Origin: GCA-2861595 sp035536185
GTDB lineage: Bacteria; Actinomycetota; Acidimicrobiia; Acidimicrobiales; GCA-2861595
NCBI GenBank assembly: GCA_035536185.1
Contig: DATLOM010000033.1
Location: 1-60,631, forward strand
Direction: 5' to 3'
Length of the DNA: 60,631 nucleotides
The notes below the pieces were generated by a model. That model searched no databases. It had not been told where the DNA came from and saw only the letters and a program-made list of their open reading frames with translations. Positions 44,639-53,606 of the stretch are shown in pieces (within the stretch, counting starts at the first letter, position 1; each line of letters begins with the position of its first letter). The position numbers and the translations under genes are program-made.

Positions 44639-46501
44639 TCAGCGTACCGAGGTCCCGGCCTCCTGGTCACGGAGGCGGGCCCGCTTGTCGCGACTGGCCC
44701 GGCGACCGCGCTCGGTCTGGTCGAGGACAACCTTGCGCAGCCTCACCGATGTCGGTGTCACCTCGGCGCACTCCTCGTCGGTGAGGAACTCCAAAGCCTG
44801 CTCCAGCGACAGCTGGCGGTGGGGGGCCAGGCGCTCCAGCACCTCGGCGCTGGACGCCCGGTGGTTGGTGAGCTGCTTCTCCTTGGTGGGGTTCACGTCC
44901 ATGTCCTCGGTGCGGGCGTTCTCACCGACGATCATCCCCTCGTAGACCTCCACGCCGGGGCCGACGAACAGCGACCCCCTGTCCTGGAGGCTGGCCAGGG
45001 CGTAGCCCGTGGTGGGGGCGCGACGGTCGGCCACCAGTGAGCCGCTGGCCCGCGTCCGGATGGTGCCGTGCCAGGGCTCGAAGGCCTCGAAGACGTGGTG
45101 CAGAAGGCCGGTGCCCCTGGTCTCGGTGAGGAACTCCGTGCGGAACCCGATGAGGCCGCGGGCCGGTACCAGGTACTCCATGCGGACCCAACCGCTGCCG
45201 TGGTTGCCCATGTGCTCCATGCGGCCCTTGCGCAGGGCCAGCAGCTGGGTGACGGTGCCGACGAACTCGTCGGGGATGTCGACCGACACCCGCTCCACAG
45301 GCTCGTGGACCTTGCCGTCCACGACGCGGGTGATGACCTGGGGCTTGCCCACGGTGAGCTCGAAGCCCTCCCGGCGCATGATCTCCACCAGCACGGCCAG
45401 CTGCAGCTCGCCGCGGCCCTGGACCTCCCAGGTGTCGGGGCGCTCGGTGGGCAGCACGGCCAGCGAGACGTTGCCGATCAGCTCGTTGTCGAGGCGGGTC
45501 TTGATCTGGCGGGCGGTGAGCTTGGATCCCTCCTGGCCGGCCAGCGGCGAGGTGTTGACGCCGATGGTCATACCCAGGCTGGGCTCGTCCACGTGGATGA
45601 TGGGCAGGGGTCGGGGGTCGTCCGGGTCCGACAGCGTCTCGCCGATCGTCACTTCGGGCAGTCCGGCCACGGCGATGATGTCCCCGGGACCGGCTGCATC
45701 GGCCGACACCCGCTCGAGGGCCTCGGCTACGTACAGCTCGGTGATCTTGACCCGCTCGACCGTGCCGTCGGCCCGGCACCACGCCACCGGCTGGCCCTTG
45801 GCGATGTTGCCTTGCTGGATCCGGCACAGGGCAAGGCGACCCACGTAGGGAGAGGCGTCGAGGTTGGTGACCAGAGCCTGGAGGGGATGGTCCTCCTCGT
45901 ACACCGGCGCCGGCACGTGCTCGAGGAGCAGGTCGAGCAGGGGGGCCAGGTCGGGCGCCAGCTCTTCGGGGTCCAGGGAGGCCTGGCCCGCCCGGGCGTT
46001 GCAGTACACGATCGGGAACTCGATCTGGTGGTCGTGGGCGCCGAGGTCCATGAACAGCTGGTACACCTCGTCGAGCACCTCGGCGATGCGGGCGTCGGGG
46101 CGGTCCACCTTGTTGACCACCAGCACGACGGGAAGCTTGGCCGCCAGGGCCTTGCGCAGCACGAAGCGGGTCTGGGGCAGCGGGCCCTCGCTGGCGTCGA
46201 CCAGCAGGAGGACGCCGTCCACCATCGTGAGCCCCCGCTCGACCTCGCCGCCGAAGTCGGCGTGGCCGGGCGTGTCGATGATGTTGATCTTCACGTCCTT
46301 GTACCGCACCGAGGTGTTCTTGGCCAGGATGGTGATGCCCTTCTCCCGCTCCAGGTCCATGGAGTCCATGACCCGCACGTTGACGTCCTGGTTGGTTCGG
46401 AAGGCACCGGACTGCCAGAGCATGGCGTCGACCAGCGTGGTCTTGCCATGGTCGACGTGTGCGACTATGGCGACATTACGGATATCGGCGCGCGTGGGCA
46501 T
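44639..46501 (-). CDS. typA: ribosome-associated GTPase TypA/BipA
   Basis: A 620-residue translational GTPase. G1 is AHVDHGKTTL, G2 has REKGITILAKN, G3 is DTPGHADFGGE and G4 is NKVDRPDAR. Domain II, the EF-G-like domains (RGELQLAVLVEIMRREGFEL) and the TypA-specific C-terminus (EFLTETRGTGLLHHVFEAFE) follow. It aids ribosome assembly and stress or cold growth. ATG 46501 (MPTRADIRNVAIVAH) is the family start; the frame upstream is not conserved. Confidence 0.95.
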   Translation of the reverse strand: MPTRADIRNVAIVAHVDHGKTTLVDAMLWQSGAFRTNQDVNVRVMDSMDLEREKGITILAKNTSVRYKDVKINIIDTPGHADFGGEVERGLTMVDGVLLLVDASEGPLPQTRFVLRKALAAKLPVVLVVNKVDRPDARIAEVLDEVYQLFMDLGAHDHQIEFPIVYCNARAGQASLDPEELAPDLAPLLDLLLEHVPAPVYEEDHPLQALVTNLDASPYVGRLALCRIQQGNIAKGQPVAWCRADGTVERVKITELYVAEALERVSADAAGPGDIIAVAGLPEVTIGETLSDPDDPRPLPIIHVDEPSLGMTIGVNTSPLAGQEGSKLTARQIKTRLDNELIGNVSLAVLPTERPDTWEVQGRGELQLAVLVEIMRREGFELTVGKPQVITRVVDGKVHEPVERVSVDIPDEFVGTVTQLLALRKGRMEHMGNHGSGWVRMEYLVPARGLIGFRTEFLTETRGTGLLHHVFEAFEPWHGTIRTRASGSLVADRRAPTTGYALASLQDRGSLFVGPGVEVYEGMIVGENARTEDMDVNPTKEKQLTNHRASSAEVLERLAPHRQLSLEQALEFLTDEECAEVTPTSVRLRKVVLDQTERGRRASRDKRARLRDQEAGTSVR

Positions 46502-46609
46502 GAGAAAGACAAACTCCGGGAGGTGGACGGGGCGCGCCAATAACGGCGGCGCCGCCCCAGTGTAGCTCAGCCTGCGCGCTCTCGTTCCGCCGACCGCCGG
46601 CCATGCCCC

Positions 46610-47344
46610 TCAGCGGGAGCTGTCGGACCTCTGGGTGGACGGCCGGCGCTGCTCGGCCCGGCGCACCAGCTCGCCCGCCACCTCCCGCAGCTTGGTGTTC
46701 TCCCGCTGCGAAGCTCGCACGAGGATCTGGAAAGCCTCGTCCGCCGTGCGTCCCTGGGCCATGAGGATCCCCTTGGCCTGCTCGATCACGGCACGGGACT
46801 TCATCGCCTCGTTGAGGTCCTGGCTCAGCTGGTGGGCGTCCCAGTATGCCTGGGCGTTGGCCAGCACGATGCCCGCCTGGTTGGCGAACTGCATGGCAAC
46901 ATGCTCGTCCTCCTCGGAGAAGGCGGCTTCGACATGTGAGTAGAGGTTGAGGGCACCGACACCCTCGTGATTGGCCACCAGGGGGAGCGACAACGTGCTC
47001 TTCACACCCCGCGCCGCCGCCGCCTCGCTGAACGCCGGCCACCGCGTTTCCTTGTCGGTCGAGTCGATGCGGTAGACGATCTGGTTGCGGAAGGCGTCGA
47101 GGCACGGGCCGCTCCCGGTCTCGTACTGAGTGGCGTCGATGTCGGGCGACGTCTCGTCGGTGAACACACCCGTGCGGGGCCTGCCCTCGACGAGCATGGT
47201 GATGCCGGCGAAATCCGCATTGGGCACTGCCTGCTGTGAGAGCTCGGCGACACGGGTCAAGGTTTCGGCGAGGGTGCCGTCGCCGACGAAGAAGCGGGAG
47301 AGGGCGGCAACGCTCTGCGCCAGGTGATCCGGTTGGTTGGGCAC
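46610..47344 (-). CDS. GAF-ANTAR transcription antitermination regulator
   Basis: A 244-residue cytosolic sensor-regulator. The GAF domain covers about 20-165 (VPNADFAGITMLVEGRPRTG; TQYETGSGPCLDAFRNQIVY; LPLVANHEGVGALNLYSHVE). The ANTAR domain follows (SRAVIEQAKGILMAQGRTAD, EAFQILVRASQRENTKLREV). It should bind paired RNA hairpins in response to an unknown ligand. GTG 47344 with GGAG upstream is the start; the longer frame is not GAF-like. It is the intact relative of the broken gene at 26.3-27.0 kb. Confidence 0.9.
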   Translation of the reverse strand: MPNQPDHLAQSVAALSRFFVGDGTLAETLTRVAELSQQAVPNADFAGITMLVEGRPRTGVFTDETSPDIDATQYETGSGPCLDAFRNQIVYRIDSTDKETRWPAFSEAAAARGVKSTLSLPLVANHEGVGALNLYSHVEAAFSEEDEHVAMQFANQAGIVLANAQAYWDAHQLSQDLNEAMKSRAVIEQAKGILMAQGRTADEAFQILVRASQRENTKLREVAGELVRRAEQRRPSTQRSDSSR

Positions 47345-47479
47345 GTGATGCTCCGTCGATTGGGGAGCCTGTTCACGTCCCACATGGGCTGAAGAACCGG
47401 ATTGGACTCGGACAAAGGGTATCAGCGATCTCACCGCACACTGTCCGCCGGGGGCTGAGCGCCGGTCACCCGTAACGTC

Positions 47480-48886
47480 GTGGTGGTGCGGCGTACCTGG
47501 CTGGCGGTCTTCCTGGTGGTGCTGGCCGCCGGTCAACTCGCGGTGGGCATGAGGGCTTCCCGTACCGCGTCGGTGACGGGTGACGAGCCGTTCTACCTGC
47601 TCACCGCCCAGTCCCTGGCCTCGGACGGCGACCTCGATCTCCGGGACGAGTACCGCAACAACGAGGAGCGGAAGTTCTGGGACGGGTCGGTCCCGCTGTG
47701 GCGCCAGATGGAGCCGACCGACGACGGACGGCTGCTGTCCCCTCACGATCCCGGCCTGTCCCTGTTGATCCTGCCGGCCTACGCGTTGGGAGGACTGCGG
47801 GGGGCCCAGCGCTTCCTGGTGGTCCTGTGGGCCGGCGCCATGGCCTTCGCCGCCGTCCTCGCCCGCCGCGCCGGCGCCCCGAACTGGGCGGCCGCCGTCG
47901 CCGGCGTCGTCGTCGGCGCCGGCACACCCGGCGTCGTCTACGCCTCCCAGGTCTACCCGGAGGGCCCCGCCGCCCTGTGCGTAGCCATAGGCCTCCTCCT
48001 GGCCACCGCCCCCCCAGAAAAGGCCAGACCGCACGCCTTCCTGCTCGCCACAGCTCTGGTGGCGCTGGCCTGGCTCGGCGTCAAATACGCCCCTTTCGCG
48101 GTTCTCATCGCCGCCACCTGGGCCTGGCGCTTCCGCACCGAAAGAAGAGCACTGACCATCGCCGCAGCCCTAACGGCAGTGGCAGCGCTCCACTTCGCCT
48201 GGTGGCACCTCCACACCTTCGGCGGCCTCACCCCCTACTCCACCAACGTCGTCTACTCGGGCGAGGGCACCGCCTCCATCGTCGACCAACACGTCACCTT
48301 CACCGGCCGCGGCTACCGCCTCTACGGCCTCTTCATAGACGCCAGGTTCGGCCTGATCCGCTGGCTCCCCGCCACCCTCCTGGCCGCGTGGGGCCTGAGA
48401 CGAAGCACGATCCTGCACGGCACGGTCATAGGCATCGGCATGCTCATGGGCACCTTCGTCTCCATAACCATGATGGGCTGGTGGTTCCCCGGAAGAATGC
48501 TCATAGCCACCCTCCCCGCCCTGGTAGTCCTCATCGCCAAAGGAGCCCAGCGCCTACCAAAGACGGCAATAACGCTGTCGGCGTGGTCACTAGCGATCGC
48601 AGTGGCCCTGGTAGTAGCAGCAAGAACAGGCGAAGTGAGACTGGCGGTGGACCCATGGCGAGTGGGCATCCCGCTACCACCAAGCAGTCTCTTCCCCGAC
48701 TTCCGCTCCTTCGGAATACGCCAGATGTTGCTGTCCCTTGCCTGGGCTGCAGCTCTTGCAGGCGCGGTCTGGTGGAGCAGACGAGGGCCGGGGGGGTGGC
48801 GCGTCGGCGACTTCGAAGTCGACTACCTCAGGTCCACTGCGCAAAGCCAGTCGCGGGGGCGAGACGTTTCAAGGACCGGGAAATAG
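47480..48886 (+). CDS. GT-C-like polytopic membrane glycosyltransferase
   Basis: A 468-residue protein with about ten membrane helices. The first outer loop has TGDEPFYLLTAQSL, the acidic pair typical of GT-C enzymes of the PMT/ArnT type, which use polyprenyl-phosphate sugars. From about 48000 codon use changes: AGA, CTA, ATA, GTA, GCA and TCA become common, unlike the neighbours. The last 30 residues (GDFEVDYLRSTAQSQSRG and on) are encoded by an inverted-repeat element, and the TAG stop sits just before its right arm. One of three GTG codons at 47480-47488 is the start. Confidence 0.7.
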   Translation: MVVRRTWLAVFLVVLAAGQLAVGMRASRTASVTGDEPFYLLTAQSLASDGDLDLRDEYRNNEERKFWDGSVPLWRQMEPTDDGRLLSPHDPGLSLLILPAYALGGLRGAQRFLVVLWAGAMAFAAVLARRAGAPNWAAAVAGVVVGAGTPGVVYASQVYPEGPAALCVAIGLLLATAPPEKARPHAFLLATALVALAWLGVKYAPFAVLIAATWAWRFRTERRALTIAAALTAVAALHFAWWHLHTFGGLTPYSTNVVYSGEGTASIVDQHVTFTGRGYRLYGLFIDARFGLIRWLPATLLAAWGLRRSTILHGTVIGIGMLMGTFVSITMMGWWFPGRMLIATLPALVVLIAKGAQRLPKTAITLSAWSLAIAVALVVAARTGEVRLAVDPWRVGIPLPPSSLFPDFRSFGIRQMLLSLAWAAALAGAVWWSRRGPGGWRVGDFEVDYLRSTAQSQSRGRDVSRTGK

Positions 48887-48906
48887 GTGGACCTGAGGTA
48901 GTCGAC
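48818..48906. repeat. 89-base element with perfect 20-bp inverted ends
   Basis: GTCGACTACCTCAGGTCCAC (48818-48837) and its exact reverse complement (48887-48906) flank 49 bases. The left part is translated as the end of the membrane protein. A further hairpin GCCGGGG-AGGGG-CCCCGGC lies at 48916-48934. I saw no second copy in the window. It may be a small mobile element or a strong transcription barrier before polA. Confidence 0.65.
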
Positions 48907-49029
48907 TACGACGGCGCCGGGGAGGGGCCCCGGCACCGCAGCGAAGCGAGGATGACGGGGAGGGGACCCGTGAGCGACAGGACCCGCCCGGCCCGGGCAG
49001 GAGTGAGAGAGCCGTAGCATCAAAGAGAG

Positions 49030-51720
49030 ATGGCGAAGATCCTGTTACTGGACGGCAACAGCCTGGCGTACAGGGCCTTCTTTGCCCTCCCGACCGACAT
49101 GGCAACAGCGTCGGGCCAGGTGACCAACGCCGTCTTCGGTTTCACCTCCATGCTCGTGAACCTCCTGAAGGACCACAAGCCTGACGGCATCGCCGTCGCC
49201 TTCGACCGCCCCGAGCCCACCTTCCGTCACGCCATCGTCGACGACTACAAGGCCGGCCGCAGCGAGGCGCCCGACATCCTCCGCCAGCAGCTGGGCCTGG
49301 TCCGCCAAGTCGTGGAGGTCCTCAAGATCCCCCTCCTCGAGGTGCCTGGCTACGAGGCCGACGACATCGTGGCCACCCTCGCCACCCAGGCCCGCGACCG
49401 GGGGGACGACGTCATCATCGTCACCGGCGACCGCGACGAGTACCAGCTGGTCGAGGACCCTCACATACGCGTCCTCTACAACCGGCGGGGGGTCAGCGAC
49501 TACGTCCTCTACGACGAGGCCGGCATCAAGGCCCGCACCGGCGTAGACCCCGTCGATTACCCGCAGTACGCGGCGTTACGAGGGGACCCGTCGGACAACC
49601 TCCCGGGTGTGCCTGGCGTCGGGGAGAAGACGGCGGCCAAGCTCATCAACGACTACGGCAACCTTGACGGGGTGTTCGCCAACCTGGTCAAGCTGAGCCC
49701 CAAGCTCAGGGAGAACCTCGCCGCCCACGAGGCTCAGGTGCGGAAGAACGCGCAGGCCACGCCGCTGGTCCGGGACATGCCCATCGAGTGCGACGTGGCC
49801 GAGCTCAAGATGGGCGGATGGGACATCGACGAGGTGCGGGCCCTGTTCAACTTCCTGGAGTTCCGCACGCTCTGGGACCGGCTCCTGGAGGCGACGGGCA
49901 CGGGAACCGAGGCGGGCGCCGGCACAGGCAGCGACGGTGGTGGCGCCAAGTCCTTCGAGGTGGAAGTCAGGCGGCTCGAGTCTGGCGACGAGGCCGTCGC
50001 CGTGATCGATGCTCTGGCCGGCGCGGGAACGGCTGTCTCCGCCGCGGTGGCCTGGACGGGACCGGAGGTGGCGTCCGATCTCGCCGGCCTCGCCCTCACC
50101 GATGGTGGCGAGGTCGCCTGGTGGATCGGGAGCCTGCTCGACGACGCCGCCGTGGTCTCGGCTCTCAACCGGCTGTTCGCCGCCGGTGGGCCGTCCCTCC
50201 AGGCCCACCGGGCCAAGGAGCTCATCAGGGGCCTCGACCGCCACGGGGTTGAGGTGGCCACCCTCGACCTCGACACCGCGCTGGCCGCCTATCTGGTGGA
50301 CCCTGCGGAATCGGCCTATCTCCTCGAGGACCTGTGCGCCCGCTACGCACAGCTCGAGCTGCGTGCCCCCGATGCCCCTCCGCCCGGTCAGCTCGACCTC
50401 GACGGCTCGGCACCCGACATCGCCGTGGATACCGCCCGCCGCGCCGCCGCCGTGGCCCGGCTGGCGCCGCCCCTCTGCGCCGCCCTCGACGCCCGAGGCC
50501 TGCGCCCGCTGTACGACGACATCGAGCGGCCCCTGGTGCCCGTGCTGGCCCGTATGGAGAAGGTCGGTGTCCGGGTGGACGAGGCGTACCTGCGGGACCT
50601 GGTGGCGGGCCTGACCGAGGAGGTCCACCAGCTCGATCGGGAGGTGCAGGAGCTGGCCGGCCACCCCTTCCTGGTCAACTCCACGAAGCAGCTGAGGGCG
50701 GTGCTGTTCGACGAGCTGGGCCTGCAGCCCCAGAAGAAGACGAAGACCGGATTCTCCACCGACGCCTCTTCGCTCGAGAAGCTGAAGGGCCAGCACCCGA
50801 TCGTGGACAAGCTGCTGCGTTACCGGGAGGTCGAGAAGCTGCGGTCGACCTACGGGCTGAGCCTGCTGGCCGAGATCTCGGCCGACGGCCGTATCCATGC
50901 CACCTTCCAGCAGACCGTCGCCCGCACGGGCCGGCTCTCCTCCGACCGGCCGAACCTGCACAACATCCCCATCCGGACCGAGGAGGGGCGGCGGTTTCGC
51001 CGGGCGTTCATCCCCGAGGAGAGCTGGCAGCTGCTGATCGCCGACTACAACCAGATCGAGCTGCGGGTCATCGCCCATCTGGCCGAGGACCCCGGCCTGG
51101 TGGAGGCGTTCGCCGCCGGCACCGACATCCACACCGTCACCGCGGCGCGGGTTTTCGGCGTCGATACCGACGACGTGACCCGCGCCCAACGCTCGAAGGC
51201 CAAGATGGTGTCCTACGGGTTGGCTTACGGCATGGAGTCGTTCGGCTTGGCCCAGCGGCTGAGCATCCCGGTGGAGGAGGCGTCGCAGATCCTCGACGCC
51301 TACTTCGCCGCGTTTCCCAGCGTCCGGGCCTACATGGAGCGCACGGTCGCCGAGGCCCGCCAGCGCGGCTACACCGAGACACTGTTCGGGCGCCGGCGCA
51401 TGATCCCGGAGCTTTCCTCCTCGAACTTCCGTATACGCCAGGCCGGTGAGCGCCAGGCCATGAACGCCGGTATCCAAGGCCTGGCGGCCGACATATTCAA
51501 GGTGGCTCTGGTGCGCCTCGATCGGGCGCTGCTGGCAGAGGGCCTTCGCAGCCGCCTCGTGCTCCAGGTCCACGACGAGGTGATCCTGGAGGCCCCACCC
51601 GACGAGCACGAGGTGGCCGCCGGGATCACCTTGGAGGCCATGCGCTCCGCCTGCGAGTTGCGCGTCCCTCTGGAGGTGAACCTCTCCTGGGGGGACACCT
51701 GGGCCGACGCCAAGGGCTGA
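49030..51720 (+). CDS. polA: DNA polymerase I
   Basis: An 896-residue three-part enzyme. The 5'-3' exonuclease (about 1-290) has LLLDGNSLAYRAF, YEADDIVATLA and DPSDNLPGVPGVGEKTA. The middle 3'-5' exonuclease-like domain lacks the DxE metal motif (VSAAVAWTGPE stands there), so proofreading is probably lost. The polymerase has motif A DYNQIELRVIAHLAED, motif B RSKAKMVSYGLAYGMESFG and motif C LQVHDEVILE. It acts in gap filling and Okazaki fragment processing. It is followed by rpsA. Confidence 0.96.
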   Translation: MAKILLLDGNSLAYRAFFALPTDMATASGQVTNAVFGFTSMLVNLLKDHKPDGIAVAFDRPEPTFRHAIVDDYKAGRSEAPDILRQQLGLVRQVVEVLKIPLLEVPGYEADDIVATLATQARDRGDDVIIVTGDRDEYQLVEDPHIRVLYNRRGVSDYVLYDEAGIKARTGVDPVDYPQYAALRGDPSDNLPGVPGVGEKTAAKLINDYGNLDGVFANLVKLSPKLRENLAAHEAQVRKNAQATPLVRDMPIECDVAELKMGGWDIDEVRALFNFLEFRTLWDRLLEATGTGTEAGAGTGSDGGGAKSFEVEVRRLESGDEAVAVIDALAGAGTAVSAAVAWTGPEVASDLAGLALTDGGEVAWWIGSLLDDAAVVSALNRLFAAGGPSLQAHRAKELIRGLDRHGVEVATLDLDTALAAYLVDPAESAYLLEDLCARYAQLELRAPDAPPPGQLDLDGSAPDIAVDTARRAAAVARLAPPLCAALDARGLRPLYDDIERPLVPVLARMEKVGVRVDEAYLRDLVAGLTEEVHQLDREVQELAGHPFLVNSTKQLRAVLFDELGLQPQKKTKTGFSTDASSLEKLKGQHPIVDKLLRYREVEKLRSTYGLSLLAEISADGRIHATFQQTVARTGRLSSDRPNLHNIPIRTEEGRRFRRAFIPEESWQLLIADYNQIELRVIAHLAEDPGLVEAFAAGTDIHTVTAARVFGVDTDDVTRAQRSKAKMVSYGLAYGMESFGLAQRLSIPVEEASQILDAYFAAFPSVRAYMERTVAEARQRGYTETLFGRRRMIPELSSSNFRIRQAGERQAMNAGIQGLAADIFKVALVRLDRALLAEGLRSRLVLQVHDEVILEAPPDEHEVAAGITLEAMRSACELRVPLEVNLSWGDTWADAKG

Positions 51721-51768
51721 GTAGTACGCTCGTTGCTGCCCCTGTCCGGAAAGAGAGCTACCGACCGC

Positions 51769-53547
51769 ATGTCCGACCCGTCCACCGATTCCCCCGCTGT
51801 ACCCGAGGCCTCCCCCCCCGACGAGGCGCCTCCTGTCGAACCCACGGAAGCAGCCCCGGCCGAAGCCTCCGCTCCGGTCGCAGCCCCGGCCGAAGCCTCC
51901 GCTCCGGAAGTGGCCCCTACTGAAGCTGCCGCTCCGGTGGCCCCCGCCACCGATGTGGATCCGGCCCCGCCGGCCCCGGCCCTAGAGGGCACCCCGGGCA
52001 CCTTCGACGAGATGGGCACCTACACGCCCAAGCAGATCGTGGCCGACGACCTCGGTGGCATGTCCTTCGAGGATGCCATCGCCGGGACCATCGTGGAGTT
52101 CGACGACGGCGACATCGTCAAGGGAACCGTGGTGAAGGTCGACCGGGACGAGGTCCTCCTCGACATCGGGTTCAAGTCCGAGGGCGTCATCCCGGCTCGG
52201 GAGCTGTCCATCCGCCACGACGTCGACCCCAGCGAGATCGTGTCGTTGGGCGAGGAGATCGAGGCGCTGGTCCTCCAGAAGGAGGACAAGGAAGGCCGCC
52301 TGGTCCTGTCCAAGAAGCGGGCCCAGTACGAGCGGGCGTGGGGCACCATCGAGAGGATCAAGGAGGCCGACGGCATGGTCTCCGGCCCGGTGATCGAGGT
52401 CGTCAAGGGCGGTCTCATCCTCGACATCGGCCTGCGTGGGTTCCTGCCCGCATCCCTCGTGGAGTTGCGCCGGGTTCGTGACCTCCTGCCCTACGTGGGC
52501 CGCACCCTCGAGGCCAAGATCATCGAGCTGGACAAGAACCGCAACAACGTGGTGCTCTCCCGCCGGGCCTGGCTGGAGGAGACCCAGAAGGAGCAGCGCG
52601 AGGAGTTCCTCGACAACCTGAAGCCGGGCGAGACCCGCAAGGGCGTCGTGTCCTCGGTGGTCAACTTCGGCGCCTTCGTCGACCTCGGCGGCATGGACGG
52701 GCTCGTGCACGTCTCGGAGCTGTCGTGGAAGCACGTCGACCATCCCGGCTCGGTTGTGGCCGTGGGCGACGAGATCCTCGTGCAGGTGCTCGACGTCGAC
52801 CTCGACAAGGAGCGCATCAGCCTGTCGCTCAAGGCCACTCAACAGGACCCGTGGCAGGAGTTCGCCAACGCCCATCGGGTCGGCGAGCTGGTCTACGGGC
52901 GGGTCAACAAGCTCGTTCCCTTCGGCGCCTTCGTCCAGGTGGGCGAGGGCATCGAGGGCCTGGTGCACATCTCGGAGATGGCCGCCCACCACGTGGACCT
53001 GCCCGAGCAGGTCGTCACCCCGGGCGAGGAGCTGTGGGTCAAGATCATCGACATCGACCTGCAGCGCCGTCGCATCAGCCTGTCGATCAAGCAGGCGGCC
53101 GAGGGCGGCGAGGTGGCGGCGGAGTACCGCGAGCACTTCGGCGAGCATGCCTACGACGAATCCGGCAACTACATCGGCCCGATCGTCTTCGAGCCCGAGA
53201 CCGAGGCCCAGGCGGCGTGGGCCGATTACGCCGCCGAGCTCGGAGACCAGGTCCCCGCCGGCGAGCCCGGCGCCGAGGTTGGGGGCCAGGCCCCCGCCGC
53301 CGAGCCCGCCGCCGAGGTTGGGGATCAGGTCCCCGCCGCCGAGCCCGCCGCCGAGGCTGCCCCCCCGGCTAAGGGTGCCCCCGCCGATGACCACGTATCC
53401 GAGCCGGAGGCCGAGGCGCTGGCCGAGGCCGAGGCCACCAGCGAGGTCCTCCCGCCGGCTGCCGCTCCGGACGCAGTCCCCGAGGCCCGGGCCGAGGCTG
53501 CTCCCGACGAAACCGTCCCCGGCGAGGCAACCTCCCCGATCGGATGA
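51769..53547 (+). CDS. rpsA: 30S ribosomal protein S1
   Basis: A 592-residue protein with four S1 RNA-binding domains: GTIVEFDDGDIVKGTVVKVD, SGPVIEVVKGGLILDIGLRG, RKGVVSSVVNFGAFVDLGGM and YGRVNKLVPFGAFVQVGEGI. It tethers mRNA to the ribosome. An Ala/Pro/Glu N-terminal extension of about 85 residues and a C-terminal tail of about 120 residues with repeated PAAEPAAEVGDQV units flank the core; both are encoded by imperfect direct repeats and are probably disordered. ATG 51769 is preferred to 51733 because MSDPSTDS opens the low-complexity region after a GGAAAGAGAG purine stretch. Confidence 0.93.
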   Translation: MSDPSTDSPAVPEASPPDEAPPVEPTEAAPAEASAPVAAPAEASAPEVAPTEAAAPVAPATDVDPAPPAPALEGTPGTFDEMGTYTPKQIVADDLGGMSFEDAIAGTIVEFDDGDIVKGTVVKVDRDEVLLDIGFKSEGVIPARELSIRHDVDPSEIVSLGEEIEALVLQKEDKEGRLVLSKKRAQYERAWGTIERIKEADGMVSGPVIEVVKGGLILDIGLRGFLPASLVELRRVRDLLPYVGRTLEAKIIELDKNRNNVVLSRRAWLEETQKEQREEFLDNLKPGETRKGVVSSVVNFGAFVDLGGMDGLVHVSELSWKHVDHPGSVVAVGDEILVQVLDVDLDKERISLSLKATQQDPWQEFANAHRVGELVYGRVNKLVPFGAFVQVGEGIEGLVHISEMAAHHVDLPEQVVTPGEELWVKIIDIDLQRRRISLSIKQAAEGGEVAAEYREHFGEHAYDESGNYIGPIVFEPETEAQAAWADYAAELGDQVPAGEPGAEVGGQAPAAEPAAEVGDQVPAAEPAAEAAPPAKGAPADDHVSEPEAEALAEAEATSEVLPPAAAPDAVPEARAEAAPDETVPGEATSPIG

Positions 53548-53551
53548 ACGG

Positions 53552-53598
53552 TTCTGTCGGCAAGAACCGTCGGACAGCGACGCTTCTTGCCGACAGAA
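53552..53598. promoter_or_regulatory. perfect 15-bp inverted repeat between rpsA and coaE
   Basis: TTCTGTCGGCAAGAA (53552-53566) and its exact complement (53584-53598) surround a 17-base loop. It occupies most of the 59-base gap and ends 8 bases before the coaE start, so it would sequester the initiation region or act as an attenuator or terminator. No T-tract follows. Confidence 0.65.
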
Positions 53599-53606
53599 GC
53601 TCCTGA

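Noticed and set aside
45068..46543. 491-codon plus-strand frame opposite typA
   Set aside because: It is antisense to TypA, which has all GTPase motifs.
51982..53394. 470-codon minus-strand frame opposite rpsA
   Set aside because: It is Leu/Gly/His-rich shadow translation of the S1 domains.
51840..53400. Direct repeats in rpsA as a mobile element or CRISPR-like array
   Set aside because: They are in-frame Ala/Pro/Glu low-complexity repeats typical of disordered tails. No spacers are present.
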